Shown here piece after piece: positions 61,601-64,000 of a stretch of DNA of 64,000 nt (positions within the stretch are counted from its first letter, which is position 1; every line of letters starts with the position of its first letter). A program made the translations under genes and the position numbers. The notes under the pieces are model-generated. The model was not told the DNA's origin, made no database searches, and saw only the letters and a list, made by a program, of their open reading frames with translations. Source of the DNA: Thermoplasmata archaeon (GTDB taxonomy: Archaea > Thermoplasmatota > Thermoplasmata > Lutacidiplasmatales > UBA184); assembly GCA_021802125.1 (NCBI GenBank), contig JAKAAX010000008.1, positions 62,001-126,000 on the forward strand, read 5' to 3'.

Positions 61601-62205
61601 CGACGGGTGCCGGACAACCGCACGGTGTGCAGGTAGCAGTAGGCCGAAAGCAGGACGAAGAACGTGTAGAACGGCAGGTAGTTGGCGTACGTCGCGACCG
61701 TGCTCTGGATGTTGCCGACGACGAGGGGGTAGAGGAGCGCCGCCATGAGCCCCATCCGCCGGGAGCTCACCTCCTTCCCGATGAGGTAGACCGGGAAGAC
61801 GCCGACCGCCGCCCAGAACGGGGGCTGCATCTCGAGGACCCACATGCCCGCGCGGACCGGGTTCCCGCCGAAGAACGGGGCGAAGACGATCCCCAGGATC
61901 GCGTTCATCCAGTCGAAGAGCGGCTCACGCGGGTTGACCGACCCGATGGGGTAGTTGAGCTCGGGGTCGTGGATGAGGTTCGTGTGCGTGCTGATGATCC
62001 ATTCCATCACCCTGGAGTGGTAGAACGAGTCCGAGCCGCCTGCGTAACAGTAGGCGATGTTGCAGAGGTCGATGAGCTGGTAGGCGTAGATGACCCGGAT
62101 GATGAACGAGATCGACGCGGCGACGAGGAGGATCGCTACCGCGAGGCCGTGGCGGCGCCACCACCCTGGCTGTCCCCCCACGACCGTTTCTTCGGCGTCG
62201 GCCAT
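55624..62205 (-). CDS. aglB: Oligosaccharyltransferase AglB/STT3 with giant extracellular extension
   Basis: A 2193-residue enzyme that transfers a lipid-linked glycan to Asn of exported proteins. The first 560 residues carry about 13 helices, with the first-loop metal motif in YAGGSDSFYHSRV (about 54-66). The sequon-binding WWDYG motif is at 587-591. The classical AglB ends by about 900-1000. Here about 1100 more residues follow: carboxypeptidase-regulatory-like repeats (GTITGEVYWNR, VHGLVRNQTGSPVTGA, LSGRTYDPTAGTAPQ), further Ig-like segments and a last transmembrane helix (WLFPLLTVLPAIVIVAVAGSW). A TATA box lies about 50 nt upstream. First gene of the operon with a surface protein, zinc ribbon and aEF1-beta. 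Confidence 0.93.
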   Translation of the reverse strand: MADAEETVVGGQPGWWRRHGLAVAILLVAASISFIIRVIYAYQLIDLCNIAYCYAGGSDSFYHSRVMEWIISTHTNLIHDPELNYPIGSVNPREPLFDWMNAILGIVFAPFFGGNPVRAGMWVLEMQPPFWAAVGVFPVYLIGKEVSSRRMGLMAALLYPLVVGNIQSTVATYANYLPFYTFFVLLSAYCYLHTVRLSGTRRWVESYRSPRAIWEGVKQFARTEEHSVKWAVMAGVSLGATMFAWQGYTYVITIIMVFLVITLLVERIRKHDSFGAYLVTLLSGTLGFLMAMPYYWVQGEFGYWFTVPLLLFFGGLLALLPFVLLRDSPWVISVPALVGSVGAAAGALYLYNPSYFDAVVTGQGYFVKNLIFSTVAEAQAPSFDALIVSYGIGTFLLTFVGLALFVAYLFVYRFRREHIFMAVLGLIGIYLPISAAKFFLLGSPVFVLLPAEALLIGLDRIGAYPQLRRNLSSLSERGGGRFLALRRSIKLRHMVLGLIVVLVVMPNVSWAVDAGIPYNVQGQYSQQIYASLPTVLQTSPSNASSFYLGIAGIQTDTPQQYDESGYSWLSTQDTFEAPEHRPAFISWWDYGFQAIDQGQHPSVADNFQEGIDPAGNFLLAQNESLAIAYMTADLLEAQHVAPASAILNPSGCSTGTLYGGLRNDGVNTTQLYSYLVNTSQDVKLVENNPGLYGPKDNSNLDSLNAMYDAVSYLIASSMSENKVVQVYQDVQACTGWSIRYAMADTRLFPTSGSNTGIYYAPVDLTDGIIGPGGIPTSYFTVTVTGSDGQTYPLGQVPQGVQTVSSNINYLPAFYNSMIYKIEAGYNGSQVGAGNGIPGLTLSNSNPEPGWMMQHFVMGYRTAYYCPYTNYQAHPNCFSAVNLNVAQTHQAQSQGTSDLSPSTYFSNGGETIMEYYAGASIQGKVTMPNGVPVPGIRMTIDDSWGYPHMTTVTNSHGDFTLLAPPGNDSIYASYGTVTPLTQVGVTQVDQYNLTVRPDQGFGYNPAPITPHIILKPGTITGEVYWNRANQTTFQASDIAIPGATVTVDNGVGSTATTTSDASGTYSLSGLAPGAYNVSVTVGTFTSGEAPVSLVSGATATNNIALHLTDVHGLVRNQTGSPVTGALVTITGTNGYYSTDSTLPGGNYSFTPLPPGNYSIQASDAYGRSSVPAHVGVATFQTNLTVNFTLSTPVEVNLLPLLNGNPVPNLPVRFSALGGGANGSYLFFTGRGGWIHATVTIGNWSVYALGVVNGTYVAGIGDYHLTASNAEVFSGGSVLTLSPADALSGRTYDPTAGTAPQSGVTVTLQDKNGALLTTTTNSTGAYRVWLPDGTYAVTANVSRAGQSGAAMAGVVVNGPTTLDLTMSTSVAYRAQVGYFSPQLGTFEPLTGVGVNLTLDQAAATVQLTSGPEGNLSFILPQTTSSFTLTTSVYGFSPYHLGPVPESTLTSTSRVVLNISQVPVQVLVRNASGASASPQVNFTGLSASTQSVNVTGTNVTLELYPGEYSVGAWAPIAGGGVLRPFTNSTLSVPIGSSGVSLALSVVPSLQYRVNSTTYAVSLSGTKAELSGALGTLTFNGTRLLRGFDAPSGSYNLWLTGHNGSQPVSFFDPVTLYANGTASPSKVTLLPAGVLDFSMRAPFGRVVNTSLAVGITNGNGTSSSFTTYSSGNATLTLPRGGYTMSVNTTALLDVNGVTQYWAISTNPRADTCAVAPLGSSSCVLTVNVTRALDVVAASLQLNGASISGGTGTVTAIPFNGAATEVFPVSGSSVSLSLLPGRYTLYTVLSATAAPMVNVTTLTIPYSASPIPVVLDLQPGWVQTLAISGPSGLPTPSSFNLSFSHPGGGLMVNLTNVSFGSYALALPSGSYHVQVSSFDTPWGPRVDLLGTTNLTVASANSYVPFPLQPQYLRTVTMTLVGNPNPITGNGGTVTYQIVVNNTGNAPLSLTATGAPSTWPIRFSPGNFTLGPAANNRSRVIEVQLTVPLSEPATIPTIVFQLAQSSGGSAIASVNAPLTLIKTYQFTMGATTSFNQIRAGAILLGFHMTATGNSGEQVSLSVGNGAELSQDGWSYVIAAVSTGQPVYGTESITPGAQPFQGSVELFPHSPAPIIPGSVQVLGVDSAHPQVTGIAYLTVVGHATIALNATPVVSGPSVGGSPPPDYQTWLFPLLTVLPAIVIVAVAGSWRWWKTRRWTRR

Positions 62206-62252
62206 GTGTACCTGAGGTCCCCTATGCGAGCGGGCGCGCCGACCCTCAGGGT

Positions 62253-62262
62253 ATTATTTAAG
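62253..62262 (-). promoter_or_regulatory. TATA box for aglB
   Basis: Minus-strand CTTAAATAAT, centred about 52 nt before the ATG at 62205. It predicts a leader of about 25 nt. A CCCTGAGGG inverted repeat lies at the predicted start. Confidence 0.55.
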
Positions 62263-62332
62263 CCTTAGAGGAGGAACGCCGATAGAAAACCCGGCCCGAG
62301 CCCCCCCCGGACCGCCCACCCCCCTCATCGAC

Positions 62333-62962
62333 CTACATGAAGCGGCCCTTCCCGTGGGCCATCTCGAGCCCCAGGAGGACGGCGAGGCCCAGAGGGAACA
62401 TCGGGTCGAACCGCGCCTCCCTCCGGATCACCCGGTAGGTCATCCGCAGCGTCGAGCGCAGCAGCGTGACGCTGGCGAGGGGCTTTCCTTCCGGGTGCCG
62501 CAGTTCCCCACCGAACGGCCAGCTCGGGCTCACCAAGGTCGCCAGGAGCAGGCGCCCGGCGGAATGGAACCCGTACTCCATCCCACGCGAGGTCGGTTGC
62601 CCATCGATCCGCCCCAGAGGAACCCCCTCGGGCGCTTCGAGCTCGACGAAAGGCGCGGGGAGCCCCCGGACGAGCAGGAGGCGCGCCCGGAGGCGGCCGT
62701 CCATGTCGAAGAGGAGGATCGGCGTCTTCCGGAGGTCATCCTGCAAGCCGACCGGAGGGCGGGAGGCGACCAGCTCCGGGGGGATCTGCACGTCGAGGAG
62801 GGGTCTCCCCCCCTTCGTCGTGACCAGCTGCCGGGAGCCTCCCGGGCGGAGCGGGGGCACCCCTTCGCTCACGTAGGAGAAAGGAGAGGCGCGCCGAACG
62901 CGAAGCTCGGGTCCGAAGAGGCCGGCGAGGTCCGACCCCGAACTTTCCCCCCGTCCGACCAC
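62333..62962 (-). CDS. Scramblase/LURP-one-like beta-barrel protein
   Basis: A 209-residue protein of repeated beta-hairpins (RRASPFSYVSEG, LLFDMDGRLRARLLLV, FVELEAPEGVPLGRID, LLATLVSPSWPFGGELR) ending in a hydrophobic helix (FPLGLAVLLGLEMAHGKG). This plan resembles the tubby-like fold of LURP-one and phospholipid-scramblase proteins; I base that on the overall pattern only. GTG start. Same strand as aglB, 127 bp upstream of it and separated by the aglB promoter. Confidence 0.6.
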   Translation of the reverse strand: MVGRGESSGSDLAGLFGPELRVRRASPFSYVSEGVPPLRPGGSRQLVTTKGGRPLLDVQIPPELVASRPPVGLQDDLRKTPILLFDMDGRLRARLLLVRGLPAPFVELEAPEGVPLGRIDGQPTSRGMEYGFHSAGRLLLATLVSPSWPFGGELRHPEGKPLASVTLLRSTLRMTYRVIRREARFDPMFPLGLAVLLGLEMAHGKGRFM

Positions 62963-63066
62963 AGGGAGGAATAGGCCCCCTAGGGGGGAAGAGGTTCGCG
63001 GGCCCGGGCGGTTTCTCGCCCGGGTCCCGCTAGACGTTGGCGTGCTGCAGCTCTCCTACCGACCCC

Positions 63067-64000
63067 TCAGTACTGGTACTCTGCAGGGACCTGTCGACCC
63101 GCAGGGCGTGGGGAGGGCGACGTGGGGGAGCCCGCCGGGGCGTTGGTCCCCTGGCCATTGTGCAGGAGGAAGGCGGCGGGGGGGCGCGAGCTGTAGCCGC
63201 CCACGGGCATCTTCGGGCGCCGGGAGCGCTCGACCATGACCGCGCCGACCACGACCGCCACCGCCGCCCCGACCACGAGGAGGGCCACCAAGGGCGAGAA
63301 GATCCCGCTCTTGCCGGCCGCCGCGCAGCCCGAGAGGAGGCAGGCGTTGTTCGACTGGGCCTGGGAGGGCGACTCCGGCTGGGCTTGGACCGCGTAGGCC
63401 GAGAGCCCCGCGGGGGCCGAGACCGCCGAGGGGGACGCGAGCGCGCCGAACGAGCCCGAGGGAGCGAGCAGCCCGACGCCCATCGTCGCCCCGACGCGCG
63501 GCGAGAACTGGGCGTTCGTCGCGACGACGGGTGCGTGGGTCGCGTGGGCGCTCACGTCGAGGTAGTTCAGGCTGACCTGAGCCCCGTCGGTGGGGGCGCC
63601 GGTGGAGCCTCCCGCGGGTCCGGTCGCGGAGGCGTAGAGGTTCGCCTGGGACGGGACGAACAGGAGCCCGTCGCGCAGCTCGAACTGGAAGCCCGCCGAG
63701 AACCCGAGGGTCACCTTGTGGAAGGTCTGCCCGGGGAAGCCGGTGTCCAGGTCGTGGTCCGCGCCGTAGACAGTGACGGAACCCGATCCCGAAGCGCTGC
63801 CGCTCGACCCGCAGTTGCCGCCCGCTCCGCTCGTGCCCCCGGCCCCCGAGGCCGAGTAGCCGTAGTGGCAGGCGACGGAGTAGGTGCCCTGGGCGGTGTA
63901 GTTGCTCGTCGAGGTCCACCACGCGCCGGAGGTGATGTTCATCGGGAAGAGCCCGAGCGGAGGCTGGAAGGCGAGGGACGCCTGGGCCTCGGCCGCCGCG
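63067..64000 (-). CDS. Surface protein with C-terminal anchor, N-terminus beyond window
   Basis: The frame is open to the window edge, giving at least 310 residues. The ectodomain is Ser/Gly/Ala-rich with Cys (VACHYGYS, GGNCGSS, NACLLSGC) and beta-strands (FHKVTLGFSAGFQFELRDGLLFV). A transmembrane helix (PLVALLVVGAAVAVVVGAVMV) precedes ERSRRPK and a short Pro/Ser-rich cytoplasmic tail. It resembles the other C-terminally anchored proteins of the window. An internal ATG at 63942 is unlikely to be the real start because no signal peptide follows it. Confidence 0.7.
   Translation of the reverse strand, partial: AAAEAQASLAFQPPLGLFPMNITSGAWWTSTSNYTAQGTYSVACHYGYSASGAGGTSGAGGNCGSSGSASGSGSVTVYGADHDLDTGFPGQTFHKVTLGFSAGFQFELRDGLLFVPSQANLYASATGPAGGSTGAPTDGAQVSLNYLDVSAHATHAPVVATNAQFSPRVGATMGVGLLAPSGSFGALASPSAVSAPAGLSAYAVQAQPESPSQAQSNNACLLSGCAAAGKSGIFSPLVALLVVGAAVAVVVGAVMVERSRRPKMPVGGYSSRPPAAFLLHNGQGTNAPAGSPTSPSPRPAGRQVPAEYQY

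Noticed and set aside
55801..62268. A very long open frame on the plus strand, antisense to aglB
   Set aside because: It mirrors the aglB codon pattern in a high-GC genome, is low-complexity (Gly/Arg/Val/Asp), and has no recognisable domain; AglB motifs on the other strand are unambiguous.

Overview
The window reads as a high-GC archaeal chromosome segment. The evidence is adjacent genes for both DNA topoisomerase VI subunits, an AglB/STT3 oligosaccharyltransferase, archaeal elongation factor 1-beta, a 35-residue ribosomal protein eL41, and a tRNA-His without encoded CCA that carries an archaeal bulge-helix-bulge intron. TATA boxes of the CTTATA/CTTTATA type sit about 25-35 nt upstream of start codons, so many mRNAs are probably leaderless. 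The style of the surface proteins (ETGLP-type repeats, beta-propellers, PKD domains, C-terminal membrane anchors) and a DUF835-containing ATPase suggest a Thermoplasmatota lineage. That placement is an inference. No insertion sequence, CRISPR array, rRNA or plasmid feature was seen.

Layout. 0-8 kb: a gene-poor edge, a DAO-type FAD oxidoreductase, a minus-strand run of four secreted or membrane-anchored proteins, and a dodecin. 8-16.6 kb: a secreted phosphoesterase with a beta-propeller overlapping an RNase HI, another small secreted protein behind an operator-like promoter, and three membrane proteins. 16.7-24.4 kb: a 1144-residue two-domain peptidoglycan-hydrolase-like protein with twelve GYW repeats, a STAND-type ATPase with a C-terminal winged helix, and 5-formyl-THF cyclo-ligase. 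24.5-30.8 kb: topoisomerase VI B and A, then a MarR-MFS-USP operon. 30.9-37.9 kb: an ATPase with DUF835 inserted between its Walker motifs, small unknown proteins, an aminotransferase, eL41 followed by a highly structured putative RNA, and an ankyrin protein. 37.9-47.3 kb: sucC-sucD with a small zinc-finger protein, a giant PKD surface protein with four cytoplasmic zinc ribbons, a second zinc-ribbon protein and a MarC protein. 47.3-54 kb: an anchored glycoside-hydrolase-like protein, coaBC and a HAD hydrolase sharing one TATA box, the intron-containing tRNA-His, and a YdjM-type membrane hydrolase. 54-64 kb: an aglB-surface protein-zinc ribbon-aEF1-beta operon with a 2193-residue AglB, a scramblase-like protein and a surface protein cut by the window end.

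Much of the coding capacity goes to the cell envelope. At least ten proteins are exported or anchored with Thr/Ser/Asn-rich ectodomains, and the N-glycosylation enzyme lies in the same window. Core information-processing genes (topoisomerase VI, eL41, tRNA-His, aEF1-beta) are interspersed, often in tight operons with 4-nt overlaps. The strongest leads are the tRNA-His T-loop intron, the murein-hydrolase-like protein in an archaeon, the structured element behind eL41, the giant AglB, and receptors that carry zinc ribbons on their cytoplasmic tails.
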